Notes: generated by a model not told the origin, from the sequence alone. DNA of 64,000 nucleotides from Sphingomonas sp. DG1-23 (GCF_030730875.1 NZ_JAVAMA010000001.1:434001-498000); one strand, 5' to 3'. Shown: positions 29,377 through 38,727, counted from the stretch's first letter. Numbers and translations are program-made.

Positions 29377-30414
29377 CTAGGCGGCGATTCCCGGCTTCAC
29401 CAGCCCCGGGGTTTTCAGCCGGACGCGGGCGAGCATGTCGCTCGAGGTGATGAACAAGGTCCGGCCGTCCTCGCCGAATGCGCAATTGGCGGCGGCCTTG
29501 CCGGTGGCGATCAGGCCGAGCGCCTTGCCCTCCGGCGACAGGACATAGATGCCGCCGGGCCCGCTGGCGAACAGCCGGCCGGATTTGTCGACCTTGAGCC
29601 CGTCGGGAAGCCCGGGAAGCTTGCGCGACAGCGGCTCGCTGAAATCATGGAAGACCGTCGCGGCGGCGCGCGGCATGCCGTCGGCGCCCAGCGGATAAGC
29701 GAGGATCTGCGGCCGCGCCTCGTCCGACATCGCGACGTAGAGCGTGGTCTTTCTCGGGCAGAGGCCGATGCCGTTGGGACGCTTGAGGGTATCGTCGATC
29801 ACCCGGATCGTGCCGTCGGCAGTGCGCAGGAACACGCCGTTGAAGGGCAATTCCTTCAGCGGCGAGCTATCACCGTCGGTGAGCCCATAAGGCGGATCGG
29901 TGAAGTAGATCGCGCCGTTCCGCCCGAACGCAATGTCGTTGCAGCTGTTGAAGCGCTTGCCCTCGTAGCGATCGGCGAGGATTGTGCGGCGTTTGGTCTT
30001 GAGATCGACCGCTGCGATCACCCGCGTCCCCGAATCGGCGACGATCAACCGGCCCTGCGCGTCGATCGCGAGGCCGTTCGACCCCGCCTCGCGAATGCCG
30101 GCCGGGATCGGTCCGGCCAGCCCCGACGGGCTGAGGAACGGCGCGACCGGCTCCCCCTGCTTCCAGCGATACGCAATATTGGCGGGGACATCGGAGAAAA
30201 GCAGAAATCCGCCCTGCTTCACCCATACCGGGCCTTCCGCCCAGCGATAGCCGGTGGACAGCACTTCGATCGGCGTGCCGACATCGACCACCGCATCGAG
30301 CGCCGGATCGAAGCGGGTGATCCCGCCGACGGTCGCGGCGCGGGCGAGCCCGGGAACGAGAGGAAGCGCCGCCATGCCGGCGAGCGCGGCGCGGCGCGTG
30401 ATCGAGTGGGTCAT
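29377..30414 (-). CDS. SMP-30/gluconolactonase family protein, Tat-exported
   Basis: This 345-residue beta-propeller lactonase probably hydrolyses glucono-1,5-lactone to gluconate in the periplasm. The leader MTHSITRRAALAGMAALPLV holds a twin-arginine motif. The family metal-site regions are visible: AEGPVWVKQGG (Glu), GSNGLAIDAQGRL, SCNDIAFGRNGAIYFTDPPYG (about 160-180) and FASGPGGIYVLSPEG. It is seven bases downstream of the gluconate permease gene and two genes from a glucose-fructose oxidoreductase-like gene. This context makes gluconolactone a reasonable substrate. Confidence 0.88.
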   Translation of the reverse strand: MTHSITRRAALAGMAALPLVPGLARAATVGGITRFDPALDAVVDVGTPIEVLSTGYRWAEGPVWVKQGGFLLFSDVPANIAYRWKQGEPVAPFLSPSGLAGPIPAGIREAGSNGLAIDAQGRLIVADSGTRVIAAVDLKTKRRTILADRYEGKRFNSCNDIAFGRNGAIYFTDPPYGLTDGDSSPLKELPFNGVFLRTADGTIRVIDDTLKRPNGIGLCPRKTTLYVAMSDEARPQILAYPLGADGMPRAAATVFHDFSEPLSRKLPGLPDGLKVDKSGRLFASGPGGIYVLSPEGKALGLIATGKAAANCAFGEDGRTLFITSSDMLARVRLKTPGLVKPGIAA

Positions 30415-30421
30415 GGCTCTC

Positions 30422-31765
30422 CTATACGAACGGCCAGATCAGCAGCGCTATGCCGAAACTGGTCAGCCCGGCGATCGTCGCACCGATCGTCCAGCTGCGG
30501 AAGGTCTGGGCCTCGGTCAGCCCGAGATATTGCTTCACCAGCCAGAAGCCGGTGTCGTTGACATGGGATGCGATCGTCGCCCCGCCGCCGATCGCGATCG
30601 TCACCAAGGCGATGCGGCTCGGGCTGAGCGCCGCCGCAGTGATCAGCGGTCCGGCAAGGCCGGCGGCGGTCACCATCGCGACGGTCGCCGAACCCTGCGC
30701 GATGCGGACGAACGCCGCGAGCAGGAAGGCGAAGACCGGGACGGAGACCTGCGCCGCGGTGACCAAAGCGGTGATCTGCTGCCCTGCCCCCGATTCGATC
30801 AGCACTTCCTTGTACGCCGCGCCCGCGCCGATGATCAGCACCATCAGCCCGGCAGGCTCGAGCGCGCGGGTCATGATGCTCGACAGCGTCGCCCAAGGGG
30901 CGTTCTCGCGCACCCGCAGCCAGCCGGTCACCGACAGCGCGGCCAGCATCAGCGCAGTGAAGGGATGGCCGAGGAACAGCAAGAAGGTCTTGGCCGGCCC
31001 CGGCGCCATCGCCTGCCCCGCCACTGCCGCGATCAGGATCAAGGCGAGCGGAAACAGCATCGCGAGCAAGGCGGGCAGGAAGCCGATCGGGCTGGTCTGC
31101 GGCGCGCCCTCGTCGAGCATCGGCGGTGGCGTCTGGTCGCCGAAGCCGGGGGCGCCGTGGAACATCTTGGCGAACACCGGCCCCGCGAGGATCGCCGAAG
31201 GAATGCCGCAGATCAGCCCGTAGAATGCGAGCAGCCCGTAATCGGTGTGGATCAGCTCGGCGACCGCGACCGGGCCGGGATGCGGCGGCAGCAAGGCGTG
31301 CATCGTCATCAGCCCGGCGAGCAGAGGCAGCGCGAAATAGGTGACCCGGCGCCCCGCGCGGATCGACAGCGTGGCGAGCAAGGGCGCGAGGATGATGAAC
31401 GCCACGTCGAAGAACAAGGGCACGCCGACCACGATGCCGACCGCAGTGAGCGCCCACGGCACCCGCTTCTCGCCGAACAGATCGAGCAGCCGGTGCGCGA
31501 TCGCGTTGACGCCGCCGCTTGCCTCGAGCAACCCGCCCAATACCGCGCCGAGCCCGATGACCACCGCGACGAAGCCGAGCGCCTCACCGGTGCCTTTGCG
31601 GATCGCCGCGATCACCGATTGCGGCTCGCCGCCAAAAGCGAGCCCCGTGATCAGCGCGACGAGCAGCAGCACGAGGAACGGCTGGAGCTTGAAGCGAAGG
31701 ACGAGAACGATCACCGCGACGATGCTCGCGGCGACGATCGCCAGCGTGTACCAGGGTTCGGGCAT
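30422..31765 (-). CDS. Gluconate permease, GntP family
   Basis: This 447-residue inner-membrane proton symporter has about 12-14 hydrophobic helices. The motifs LLPPHPGPVAVAELI (about 140) and the C-terminal ASHVNDTGFWLVKQYLGLT are hallmarks of the GntP family. It probably imports gluconate released by the neighbouring lactonase. The start MPEPWYTLAI overlaps the stop of the upstream oxidoreductase gene by one base (TGATG), which implies translational coupling. Confidence 0.93.
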   Translation of the reverse strand: MPEPWYTLAIVAASIVAVIVLVLRFKLQPFLVLLLVALITGLAFGGEPQSVIAAIRKGTGEALGFVAVVIGLGAVLGGLLEASGGVNAIAHRLLDLFGEKRVPWALTAVGIVVGVPLFFDVAFIILAPLLATLSIRAGRRVTYFALPLLAGLMTMHALLPPHPGPVAVAELIHTDYGLLAFYGLICGIPSAILAGPVFAKMFHGAPGFGDQTPPPMLDEGAPQTSPIGFLPALLAMLFPLALILIAAVAGQAMAPGPAKTFLLFLGHPFTALMLAALSVTGWLRVRENAPWATLSSIMTRALEPAGLMVLIIGAGAAYKEVLIESGAGQQITALVTAAQVSVPVFAFLLAAFVRIAQGSATVAMVTAAGLAGPLITAAALSPSRIALVTIAIGGGATIASHVNDTGFWLVKQYLGLTEAQTFRSWTIGATIAGLTSFGIALLIWPFV

Positions 31766-32880
31766 CAGGCTTTGGCCATCCGGATCGCCTTGCCTTCGCG
31801 CGCCGAGCGATAGATCGCCTCGATCAGCCGCATGTCCCTCAGCCCTTCCTCGCCCGCGACGATCGGCTCGCGGCCGCTGATCGCGCATTCGGCGAGATGA
31901 TCGAGCTGCGCCACGAACTGGTTCTTCGCGGGCGCGGGCAAGGTCACCTGCTCGGTCTTGCCCTTCTTGCGGGTCCACATCGTATGGCCGTCATAGGGCG
32001 TCGCCGGCTCCATACCGACCCAGCCCTCTGTCCCGGTCGCGCGCCACGCATTGTGGTTCGAGCTGTAGCTCGACACGCACATGGCGAGCGCGCCCGAGGG
32101 ATAGCGCATCTGCCAGTCGATCCGATCCTCGACGTTGCGGAAGCGCGGGTCGCTCCTGTCGGTCGATTCCATCGCGCTGACTTCGATCGGCTCCTCGCCC
32201 GCGAGATAGCGCGCGGCGTTGAGGCTGTAGATGCCGATGTCCATCATCGATCCGCCGCCCGACAAGGGCCGGTCGAGCCGCCACTGATTGGGCTGGGCAT
32301 TGAAGCCGTGCTCGGAGGCGATCAGCCGCGGCCGGCCGATAAAGCCGGTCTTGATGAGCTCGATGCCATGACGGTTGTACGGCTCGAAATGGCTGCGATA
32401 GCCGATCATCAATTTCTTGCCGGCCTTCCTCGCCGCGGCGATCATCGCCTCGCATTCGGCCGAGGACACCGCCATCGGCTTTTCGCACAGCACATGCTTG
32501 CCTGCCTGGCTGGCGCGGATCGAATATTCGGCATGGAGCGAATTGGGCAGCACGACATAGACAAGGTCGATGTCGGGATTGTCGCGGATGCTGTCGTAAT
32601 TGGCGTAGCTGTAGCGATGCGTCCTGGGGACGCCGTATTCGGTGCCGTAGCGTTCGAGCTTTTCGGGCGTCCCGCTGACCAGAGCCGCCAGCTTCGCGAA
32701 CTCGCAATCCTTCAGCCGCGGCATGATCTGGCGGGTGGCGTAGCTGCCCAGCCCGACGATCGCATAGCCGAGCTTGCGCTTCGGCGGCTCCTGCGCCCGG
32801 CCGCACGCCGGCAGCGCCGCCGCCAGCAATGCAGCGCCCGAACCGGCCAGGATCTCGCGGCGGCTTTGCCCGTTGCCCAT
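31765..32880 (-). CDS. Glucose-fructose oxidoreductase-like protein (Gfo/Idh/MocA), Tat-exported
   Basis: This 371-residue NADP-type oxidoreductase has a twin-arginine leader (GNGQSRREILAGSGAALLAA). The Rossmann motif GYAIVGLGSYATRQI, the CEKPMAVSS loop with the catalytic Lys, and MMDIGIYSLNAARYLAGEEP all lie close in wording to Zymomonas GFOR. GFOR oxidises glucose to gluconolactone in the periplasm while reducing fructose, with tightly bound NADP. Here it heads an operon with a gluconate permease and gluconolactonase, which fits glucose oxidation outside the cytoplasm. Whether fructose is the acceptor cannot be told. Confidence 0.87.
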   Translation of the reverse strand: MGNGQSRREILAGSGAALLAAALPACGRAQEPPKRKLGYAIVGLGSYATRQIMPRLKDCEFAKLAALVSGTPEKLERYGTEYGVPRTHRYSYANYDSIRDNPDIDLVYVVLPNSLHAEYSIRASQAGKHVLCEKPMAVSSAECEAMIAAARKAGKKLMIGYRSHFEPYNRHGIELIKTGFIGRPRLIASEHGFNAQPNQWRLDRPLSGGGSMMDIGIYSLNAARYLAGEEPIEVSAMESTDRSDPRFRNVEDRIDWQMRYPSGALAMCVSSYSSNHNAWRATGTEGWVGMEPATPYDGHTMWTRKKGKTEQVTLPAPAKNQFVAQLDHLAECAISGREPIVAGEEGLRDMRLIEAIYRSAREGKAIRMAKA

Positions 32881-32969
32881 CACCCTCTCCTCTGTGCCCG
32901 CAGACAGAGGGAGCGCTATCATGATGGCAAAGGGCCGCGAAAGGCCTTCGTAGTCGTAGGTCGGACGGC

Positions 32970-34304
32970 TCAGATCGGCAGGCGCACGGTGGCGACGAGC
33001 CCGCCGCCCGCCCGGTTGGCCAGATCGACCTCGCCGCCGTGCGCCCGCGCCACCGCCCGCGCGCTCGGCAGCCCCAGCCCGACTCCGCCGGTGTCGCGGT
33101 TGCGCGAGCGCTCGCCGCGGAAGAAGGGCTCGAAGACGTGGTCGAGATCCTCCGCCGGGATGCCGGGCCCGCGGTCGCGCACTTCGAGCACGGCATGATC
33201 GTCGACCGGCGCGAGCGAAACCTCGGCTCCCCCGGCATATTTGACCGCGTTGGTCACGAGATTGGTCACCATCGCCTTGATCCCCGCCGGATTGGCATTG
33301 AGCACCACGGGTTCGCCGGGCGCGAGCGTCACTGCCTCGCCGCGATCGGCGAGATCGTCGACCACGGTCTCGGCGAGCGAGCGCAGGTCGAGCGGCCGGC
33401 GCACCGGCGGCTGGCTGGTCTCGCGGACATAAGCGAGCGCCGTCGACACCAGCCCCTGCATATCGCGAATATCGGCTTCGCAGGCACGGCGCAGATCGTC
33501 GGGTGCCGCCTCGAGCCGCAATCCCAGCCGCATCAACGGCGTGCGCAGGTCGTGCGCCACTGCGCTCATCACGGTGGTGCGATCGTCGACATAGCGATTG
33601 AGCCGCGACTGCATCGTGTTGAACGCCGCCGCCGCCTCGGCGATCTCGCCAGGGCCTTCGAGTTCGAGCGGCGGCGCGCGCGGATCGCGCCCCAGCCGCT
33701 CGGCAGCGGCCGCGAAGGCGCGGATCGGCTTGGCGAAGCGATGCGCGAGCGCCCAGGCGAACGGCGCAACCGCGACCGCCGAGACGAACAGCCACGCCAG
33801 CACGAACCAGCGCCACGGCTCGAAGCCCTCGATCGGCTCAACCCGCACCCATTGCCCGTCGGGCCGGCGCCACGACGCCACGAACCCGCCGATCACGATC
33901 ACTTCGCGCGCCGCTGCGGCGCTGGCCGGCGCACGCGGACGCGGCACCGCCGAGCGTTCATAGGTGCGTTCGCGCTGGAGAAACGGCGTAGGAAAGCTGA
34001 TCCGCACCGAATCCGTGCCGGTGCCGAGCGCCGTGGCGAGCGCCAGCTCGATACGCTCGCTGCGCGGATTCCACAGCGCCGGTTGTACCTCGGGCACGCG
34101 TTCGACCTCGAGTTCGCCGGTGGGATCGGCCCCCTGCCCGATCGCATGGACGATCTGGCCGATGGTATAGAGCTTGGCCGACGGGGTCTGGACCGCGATC
34201 AGCAGCGTCAGGTTCATCAGCTGGACCACGGCGACGCAGACCAGCATCAGCAGGAAGATGCGCAGGAAGAGCGGCGAGCGCGCCGCGCTCCCGGCTGGGA
34301 TCAT
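32970..34304 (-). CDS. Sensor histidine kinase (EnvZ-like)
   Basis: This 444-residue inner-membrane kinase has a first membrane helix (about 13-35), a periplasmic sensor loop of about 130 residues, and a second helix (about 168-188). A HAMP linker follows, then the HisKA site SAVAHDLRTPL with phosphoaccepting His251. The HATPase region has NLVTNAVKYA (N box), DRGPGIP (G1) and GVGLGLPSA (G2). All catalytic parts are intact. Its start overlaps the regulator stop by four bases. It may respond to envelope or sugar state, but the signal is not known. Confidence 0.94.
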   Translation of the reverse strand: MIPAGSAARSPLFLRIFLLMLVCVAVVQLMNLTLLIAVQTPSAKLYTIGQIVHAIGQGADPTGELEVERVPEVQPALWNPRSERIELALATALGTGTDSVRISFPTPFLQRERTYERSAVPRPRAPASAAAAREVIVIGGFVASWRRPDGQWVRVEPIEGFEPWRWFVLAWLFVSAVAVAPFAWALAHRFAKPIRAFAAAAERLGRDPRAPPLELEGPGEIAEAAAAFNTMQSRLNRYVDDRTTVMSAVAHDLRTPLMRLGLRLEAAPDDLRRACEADIRDMQGLVSTALAYVRETSQPPVRRPLDLRSLAETVVDDLADRGEAVTLAPGEPVVLNANPAGIKAMVTNLVTNAVKYAGGAEVSLAPVDDHAVLEVRDRGPGIPAEDLDHVFEPFFRGERSRNRDTGGVGLGLPSARAVARAHGGEVDLANRAGGGLVATVRLPI

Positions 34305-35026
34305 GCGCGCACGACTCGCGGGACGAACAGATAGCCTTCGTTGCGGACGGTGCGGATGATCTCGTCGCCGCCGGCGCGCAGCTTCCGCCGCAGCCGGCTG
34401 ACCTGTACGTCGATCGCGCGGTCATAGGCATCCGAATCGGGTCCGCGTGCAGCCTGGAGCAATGCCTCGCGGGAGAGCACCCGTCGCGGCCGCTCGATGA
34501 ACACGCGCAGCACGGCGAACTCGCCGTCGGTGAGGCCGACCAACACGCCGTTCGGATCGAACAGTTCGTGGCTGCCGAGATCGATTCGCCAGCCGTCGAA
34601 GCCAAAGACCTCGCTCGCCGGCGCCGGGCCGGCGCCGCCGCGCTTGCGCAGGGCCGCGCGCACGGTGGCGAGGATCTCGCGCGGACTGCACGGTTTGGGC
34701 AGATAATGGCCCGCGCCGACCTCGAGCCCGAGGATGCGGTCCTGCTCCTCGCCGAGCGCGCTCAGCAGGATCACTTCGGGTCCGTCGCGGCGCGCGATGC
34801 GGCGGCAGGCGGCGATGCCGTCCTCGCCCGGCATCATCACGTCGAGGATCACGCAATCGACATGGGTGCGCGCGAGAACTTCGTCCATGCCGCGCGTGTC
34901 GGCGGCGGTCTCGACATGGAAGCCGCGCGCGCCGAGGCTGTTGGCGAGCAGGTGGCGAATGTCGTTGTCGTCGTCGACGACGAGCAGGGTCGCCGAATCG
35001 GCATGAAGCTGGGCGGTACTGGCCAT
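34301..35026 (-). CDS. OmpR family response regulator
   Basis: This 241-residue protein has a receiver domain with phosphoacceptor Asp62 (VILDVMMPG), acidic pair VVDDD and the conserved Lys111 (YLPKP). A C-terminal winged-helix DNA-binding domain follows (about 140-235, VSRLRRKLRAGG and TVRNEGYLFVPR). One oddity is the usual GADDY turn before the Lys, which here reads GAGHY. It is the cognate partner of the downstream histidine kinase. The 121-aa secreted protein upstream may be part of its output, by position only. Confidence 0.94.
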   Translation of the reverse strand: MASTAQLHADSATLLVVDDDNDIRHLLANSLGARGFHVETAADTRGMDEVLARTHVDCVILDVMMPGEDGIAACRRIARRDGPEVILLSALGEEQDRILGLEVGAGHYLPKPCSPREILATVRAALRKRGGAGPAPASEVFGFDGWRIDLGSHELFDPNGVLVGLTDGEFAVLRVFIERPRRVLSREALLQAARGPDSDAYDRAIDVQVSRLRRKLRAGGDEIIRTVRNEGYLFVPRVVRA

Positions 35027-35111
35027 GTTTCCATAATAGGAACGATGCGTCTGGATTGCTGCCCTAATTTTTCTTTTGGCAACAATGGCTTGTCCGTACG
35101 GTCCACGCGGA

Positions 35112-35143
35112 GACGGGCCCCGCCGTCGCTGGCGGAGCCCGTC
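35112..35143 (-). terminator. Strong hairpin downstream of the 35166 gene
   Basis: GACGGGCTCCGCC and GGCGGGGCCCGTC (minus-strand sense) pair over 13 positions with one mismatch, about 20 bases after the stop at 35166. There is no T-run after the stem, so termination is inferred from stem strength and place. Confidence 0.45.
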
Positions 35144-35165
35144 CCGATCGATCTATGTCGGTCGA

Positions 35166-35531
35166 TTAGCGGCCGCGGCGGCCGTTGCGGTCGTGCTTCT
35201 CGATGCGGATCCGCGCCGAGAGCGCATCGAAGCGGCGGTCGAGGTCGCGGCGTTCGGCGAGAGTCAGCCCCGGGCGGGTTGCCCGATAGCGCGCTTCGAG
35301 CCGGGACAGCGCACGGAACTCGCCGCGCAGCCGGGTCGCCTCGGCCCGCGACAGCGCACCCGAGCGGATGCCCTGATTGATGCGGGCGTCGAGCCGCGCC
35401 TGGCGTGCGTTGATGTTCTGCCAGCCGGCCTGATAGCTCGCGGCGTGCGGCGCCGGGGCGGCGATGGCGGTGGCGGGGACAGCCGCGGCGGCGATGCCGA
35501 GGCCGGCGAGCATGAGCGTGAACTTCTGCAT
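35166..35531 (-). CDS. Secreted Arg/Ala-rich helical protein, function unknown
   Basis: This 121-residue protein has a Sec signal peptide (cleavage near AIAAPAP). The mature part is a long charged helix with repeated RARLDARINQGIRSGALS and AERRDLDRRFDALSARIRIE segments. Its composition resembles small periplasmic stress proteins, but no family is assigned. The ATG at 35531 has AGGAG six bases upstream. It is the first gene upstream of the response regulator on the same strand, with a hairpin between them. Confidence 0.78.
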   Translation of the reverse strand: MQKFTLMLAGLGIAAAAVPATAIAAPAPHAASYQAGWQNINARQARLDARINQGIRSGALSRAEATRLRGEFRALSRLEARYRATRPGLTLAERRDLDRRFDALSARIRIEKHDRNGRRGR

Positions 35532-35734
35532 GTTACTCTCCTTTTGAACGGGACCGCGGCTGCGGTCGAAGGGCGTTATCAAACGCGCGCGTCACGCAAG
35601 TGTCCCATCGTCCGGGCTTTTGTGTCGCATTTTGTCGCAAAAGCGGGATCAGGCTGAACCGGGGTTCAGAAATCGTCGATTTGGGACTCATATTGTCGCC
35701 ATGAATCGCGCTATAATCACGACAAGCTCGCAGC

Positions 35735-36196
35735 ATGATCGCACCTTTCCTCCTTTCGGCTTCGCCCGCACCGGACATTTGCGGCGTGTTGGAAGTCGCC
35801 TATGCGGCCGCGATCGAGAGCAGGGTGCCGGCCAGCCCGGTGGACGTTCAACCTTCGTGGCGGGAGCTTGCGCTCGAGAAGTTCGTCCCGGATTTCATCG
35901 CCCGCACCACGCTTTCGAAAGGCGAAGTTGCGGATCTCGTGGCGCATCAGGGGATGCATCGGGAAAAAGGATTTCGCGCCCTGTGCCTTTGGCAGGCCAG
36001 GCCCATGCCTGCGAAGGATTATGAAGGCCACCAGATGAAGGTGTCGTTCAGCAGTCCGATCTTCTCCGGTGATATGCGGCTGGCAGTGGTGGAGGTGTCG
36101 TTCCAGGAACCGGGCTTCGGTTACGGTTCTTTCTGCGTCCTTCGCGGCGGGCGAGGCGCGTGGTCCGCGCAATGCCATCCTGACTGGATAACCTAG
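35735..36196 (+). CDS. Protein of unknown function (153 aa)
   Basis: I do not recognise this protein. It lacks a classic signal peptide (the N-terminus MIAPFLLSASPAPDICG is only weakly hydrophobic). The middle has a helical DLVAHQGMHREKGFRALCLW and the end has GYGSFCVLRGGRGAWSAQCH, with several cysteines. Codon use looks like that of neighbours. It lies alone between the 35166 gene and recN. The stretch at 35532-35734 before it probably holds two divergent promoters. Confidence 0.6.
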   Translation: MIAPFLLSASPAPDICGVLEVAYAAAIESRVPASPVDVQPSWRELALEKFVPDFIARTTLSKGEVADLVAHQGMHREKGFRALCLWQARPMPAKDYEGHQMKVSFSSPIFSGDMRLAVVEVSFQEPGFGYGSFCVLRGGRGAWSAQCHPDWIT

Positions 36197-36208
36197 AACA
36201 GCTTCGCC

Positions 36209-37870
36209 TCATGCGGCGAGCAGCCGCTCCGCCTGCGCCCGCGCTTCGGGCGTGATCTCCGCACCCGACAGCATCCGCGCGATCTCCTCGCGGCGCTGTC
36301 CGGCGTCGAGCGGGGTCACGCCGGTGCGGGTGACCACGCCGTCATGGCTCTTGGCGATGAGCAGATGCTGTGCGCCGCGCGCCGCGACCTGCGGACTGTG
36401 CGTCACCACGAGGACCTGCGCGGTCGAGGCGAGCCGGGCGAGGCGGTCGCCGATCGCGCTCGCCACCGCGCCGCCGACGCCGCGATCGATCTCGTCGAAG
36501 ATCAGCGTGCCGGCGCCGCCTTCCTCGGCCAGCGCAACCTTCAATGCGAGGATGAAGCGCGACAGTTCGCCGCCGCTGGCGATCTTGATCAGCGGCGCGA
36601 ACGGCGCGCCCGGATTGGTCGAGACCGCAAACTCGACCCGGTCCATCCCCGCGGGCGACCAGGCATTCTCGTCGAGCGGCTCGACGATCGTCCGGAAGCG
36701 TGCGGCGTCGAGCTTCAAGGGCTTGAGCTCGGTCTCTACCGCGACATCGAGCCGCGTGGCGGCGAGGCTGCGCGCTTCCGACAGCGTTCGCGCCGCCTCG
36801 CGATAGACGCGATGCGCTTCCGCCGTTGCGAGTTCGAGCCGCGCGATCCCCGCGCCGCCGCTCTCCACCCGGTCGAGCCGGGCGGCCAGTTCCTCGAGCA
36901 AGGCCGGCAGGTCGTCGGGCTGGACCCGGTGCTTGCGCGCCAGCCCCCGCAGCTCGAACAGCCGGGACTCGTCGGCTTCGAGCGCGCCGGGATCGAAAGC
37001 GAGCGCTTCCGCCGCCGCGTCGATCCGGTCCTGCGCCTCGGCGCCTTCGTTGATCGCGCGGTCGATCGCCGCTAGCGCCTCGGCGAGCGCATCATGGCTG
37101 TCGGCAATCCGTTCGAGGATGCGCGCGGCCTGACGAAGCTGGCTCAGTCCGCCCTCCGATCCTTCGAGCAATTGCGCGACCGACTGGAGTTCGCCGGCGA
37201 CCTTTTCGCCGCGCTGCATCGTCGCCCGGCGTATCGCGAGACGCTCCTCCTCGCCCGGCTCGGGGGCGAGCGCGCGCAGCTCGGTCACGGCGTGGCCGAG
37301 CCATTCGCGGTCGCGCTCGGCGACGTCCTGCTCGGCGCGCGCCACTGCGAGCGCATTCTCGGCGTCGCGCCAGATGCGATGCGCCACGGCGACGGGCCCG
37401 GCATCGAGCCGGCCGAAACTGTCGAGCAAGCTGCGATGCCCGCGCGGATTGAGCAGGCCGCGATCATCATGCTGGCCATGGATCTCGACGAGATGCGGGG
37501 CGAGCTCGCGCAGGAGGCCTGCCGATGCCGGCTGATCGTTGACGAAGGCACGGCTGCCACCGTCGGACTTGACGATGCGGCGGACGAGCAAGGGCTCGCC
37601 GGGTTCGAGGTCGAGCCCGTTCTGCGCCATCAGATTGGCGATCGCGCCGTCGCGCTCCGGAGCCTCGAAGCTGGCGGTGACGACGGCCTGGCCAGATCCC
37701 TGGCGCACCAGTCCGCTCTCGCCGCGCGCGCCCAGCGCCAGCCCCAAAGCATCGAGCAGGATCGACTTGCCCGCGCCGGTCTCGCCGGTCAGTACGCCCA
37801 GCCCCTCGCCGAACTCGAGGTCGAGCGTCTCGATCAGCACCACGTCGCGGATGGAAAGCGCGGTCAGCAT
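36209..37870 (-). CDS. recN: DNA repair protein RecN
   Basis: RecN is an SMC-like ATPase that organises broken DNA ends for recombination. The 553-residue protein has Walker A GETGAGKSILLDAL (about residue 28) and the family motif VEIHGQHDDRGLLNP (about 135). A coiled-coil middle spans about 160-365. The signature SGGELSRFILALKVAL comes at about 435, and Walker B is LIFDEIDRGVGG. The final THSPQVAARGAQHLLI is typical. It is 50 bases downstream of bamD on the same strand. Confidence 0.97.
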   Translation of the reverse strand: MLTALSIRDVVLIETLDLEFGEGLGVLTGETGAGKSILLDALGLALGARGESGLVRQGSGQAVVTASFEAPERDGAIANLMAQNGLDLEPGEPLLVRRIVKSDGGSRAFVNDQPASAGLLRELAPHLVEIHGQHDDRGLLNPRGHRSLLDSFGRLDAGPVAVAHRIWRDAENALAVARAEQDVAERDREWLGHAVTELRALAPEPGEEERLAIRRATMQRGEKVAGELQSVAQLLEGSEGGLSQLRQAARILERIADSHDALAEALAAIDRAINEGAEAQDRIDAAAEALAFDPGALEADESRLFELRGLARKHRVQPDDLPALLEELAARLDRVESGGAGIARLELATAEAHRVYREAARTLSEARSLAATRLDVAVETELKPLKLDAARFRTIVEPLDENAWSPAGMDRVEFAVSTNPGAPFAPLIKIASGGELSRFILALKVALAEEGGAGTLIFDEIDRGVGGAVASAIGDRLARLASTAQVLVVTHSPQVAARGAQHLLIAKSHDGVVTRTGVTPLDAGQRREEIARMLSGAEITPEARAQAERLLAA

Positions 37871-37920
37871 GCGCCGCCCCTATCGCAGGAACGGAGAGAG
37901 AACGGAAGCGCTAGCGAGCA

Positions 37921-38727
37921 TCAGCTCGCGGCGGTCTGCGCCTTGGCGAGCTTGTCCTGATTGTCCTGCATCAGGTCGTACGCGCGCTTGTACCAGTCGG
38001 TGCCCGGATAATTGGCGCCGAGCACTGCCGCCGCCTTCTGCGCCTCGCTCGGCATGCCCAGCGACAGGTAGCTCTCGGTCAGCCGCAACAGCGCCTCGGG
38101 CACATGCGTGGTCATCTGGTAATTCTCGACGACGTTGCGGAAGCGCATCGTCGCGGCGAGCCACTGGCCGCGGCCCTCGTAGAAGCGGCCGATCTCCATT
38201 TCCTTGCCGGCGAGATGATCGCGGACCAGATCGATCTTGAGCCGCGCATCGGCGGCATAGCGGGTGTTCGGATAGCGGCGGGTCAGTTCGCCGAGCGAAT
38301 CGAGCGCCTGCTGGGTGATCTTCTGGTCGCGGGTCACGTCGGCGACCTGCTCGTAATAGCTGAGCGCGATCAGATAATAGGCATAAGGCGCGTCGCGATT
38401 GCCCGGATGGACCGCGAGGAAGCGCTGCGCCGAAGCGATCGACTGCGAATAATCCTGGTTCAGATAGTAGCTGAACGCGCCCATCAGCTGCGCGCGGCGC
38501 GCCCATACCGAATAGGGATGCTGGCGCTCGACTTCGTCGAACAGCGCCGCGGCGAGCTTGTACTGGCGCTGGTCGAGCCGTTCCTTGCCGGCGCTGTAGA
38601 GCGTGCCGACGTCGCGCGCGACATAAGGAAGATCCGAGCGCGGGCCGCGCTTGGCGCAACCGGCGACCGAGAAGGCAAGCACCGGGACAAGGGCGAGCGC
38701 GAGCGCGCGAGCAAAGGGAGTACGCAT
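37921..38727 (-). CDS. bamD: Outer-membrane assembly lipoprotein BamD
   Basis: BamD is the essential TPR lipoprotein of the BAM complex that folds outer-membrane beta-barrels. The 268-residue protein has a lipoprotein leader with lipobox SVAGC (Cys24). TPR units carry the conserved KLAAALFDEVERQHPYSVWA and AQLMGAFSYYLNQDY. ALDSLGELTRRYPNTRYAAD and VPEALLRLTESYLSLGM follow, and all are characteristic. The order bamD-recN is common in proteobacteria. The gap to manA on the other side (160 bases) should hold divergent promoters. Confidence 0.96.
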   Translation of the reverse strand: MRTPFARALALALVPVLAFSVAGCAKRGPRSDLPYVARDVGTLYSAGKERLDQRQYKLAAALFDEVERQHPYSVWARRAQLMGAFSYYLNQDYSQSIASAQRFLAVHPGNRDAPYAYYLIALSYYEQVADVTRDQKITQQALDSLGELTRRYPNTRYAADARLKIDLVRDHLAGKEMEIGRFYEGRGQWLAATMRFRNVVENYQMTTHVPEALLRLTESYLSLGMPSEAQKAAAVLGANYPGTDWYKRAYDLMQDNQDKLAKAQTAAS

